Positions 4,961 to 5,004 of a DNA stretch of 5,004 bases are shown here, in pieces. The notes beneath the pieces were generated by a model, which had not been told where the DNA came from, ran no database searches, and worked only from the letters and a program-made list of their open reading frames with translations. Origin of the DNA: CAVEFW01 sp964579575 (GTDB lineage Bacteria; Actinomycetota; Coriobacteriia; Coriobacteriales; Eggerthellaceae); contig CAZOGL010000075.1 of assembly GCA_964579575.1 (NCBI GenBank), forward strand, positions 1 through 5,004. The letters run 5' to 3'. Every line of letters begins with the position of its first letter. Position 1 is the first letter of the stretch. Position numbers and translations under genes: made by a program.

Positions 4961-5004
4961 ATAAATAAGATGCAAGACGGTATTGTGCCTGAGAACCGAG
5001 CAGA

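Noticed and set aside
4784..4975. Minus-strand reading frame of 63 residues containing DIAQLGEHRVRNAG
   Set aside because: It is the translation of the tRNA-Ala gene and its terminator, a well-known type of spurious protein.
1..5004. Mobile element, prophage or defence system
   Set aside because: No transposase, integrase, terminal inverted repeats with target duplication, or defence-type domain is visible. The tRNA gene shows no attachment-site duplication within the window.

Overview
The window reads as ordinary chromosomal DNA from a fairly GC-rich bacterium. Protein style and codon use suggest a high-GC Gram-positive. My tentative guess is Coriobacteriia/Eggerthellaceae, from general resemblance only, because no taxonomic marker gene is present. 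It holds four protein genes I would defend, one tRNA gene, two intrinsic terminators and an unusual number of short degenerate repeats in the gaps.

Layout, left to right. Positions 1-411 contain no supported gene. They hold three degenerate 32-bp repeats about 70 bp apart, a 23-bp tandem duplication and a possible promoter. Next is cca on the plus strand (412-1776), a CCA-adding tRNA nucleotidyltransferase with an HD domain. It converges on a minus-strand cluster. The 141-bp gap between the converging genes is almost entirely a seven-unit degenerate array of about 17 bp per unit. The hairpin at its edge followed by a T-run is the likely terminator of the minus-strand cluster.

The minus-strand cluster, in transcription order, is pit (4392-3238, PiT-family phosphate permease), a 73-residue two-helix membrane protein of unknown function (3165-2944), and ppx (2931-1918, short Ppx/GppA-type phosphatase). 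The gaps are 72 bp and 12 bp, and the small gene's stop codon overlaps the ppx ribosome binding site. Together they look like a phosphate uptake and polyphosphate/(p)ppGpp turnover operon. No PhoU-like/DUF47 partner or polyphosphate kinase lies in the window. ppx carries an acidic hexapeptide repeat encoded by an 18-bp in-frame tandem repeat.

Upstream of pit, about 450 bp (4393-4846) contain no convincing gene. They hold a striking cluster of the short motif CGTAA/TTACG, twice arranged as inverted repeats, one of which brackets a -35-like element. The right edge has a minus-strand tRNA-Ala(CGC) with an encoded CCA end, followed by its own strong terminator.

I see no mobile element, CRISPR array, defence system or other clearly new system. 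The points most worth a second look are the repeat array between the converging genes, the repeat inside ppx, the unknown small membrane protein, and the CGTAA cluster upstream of pit.
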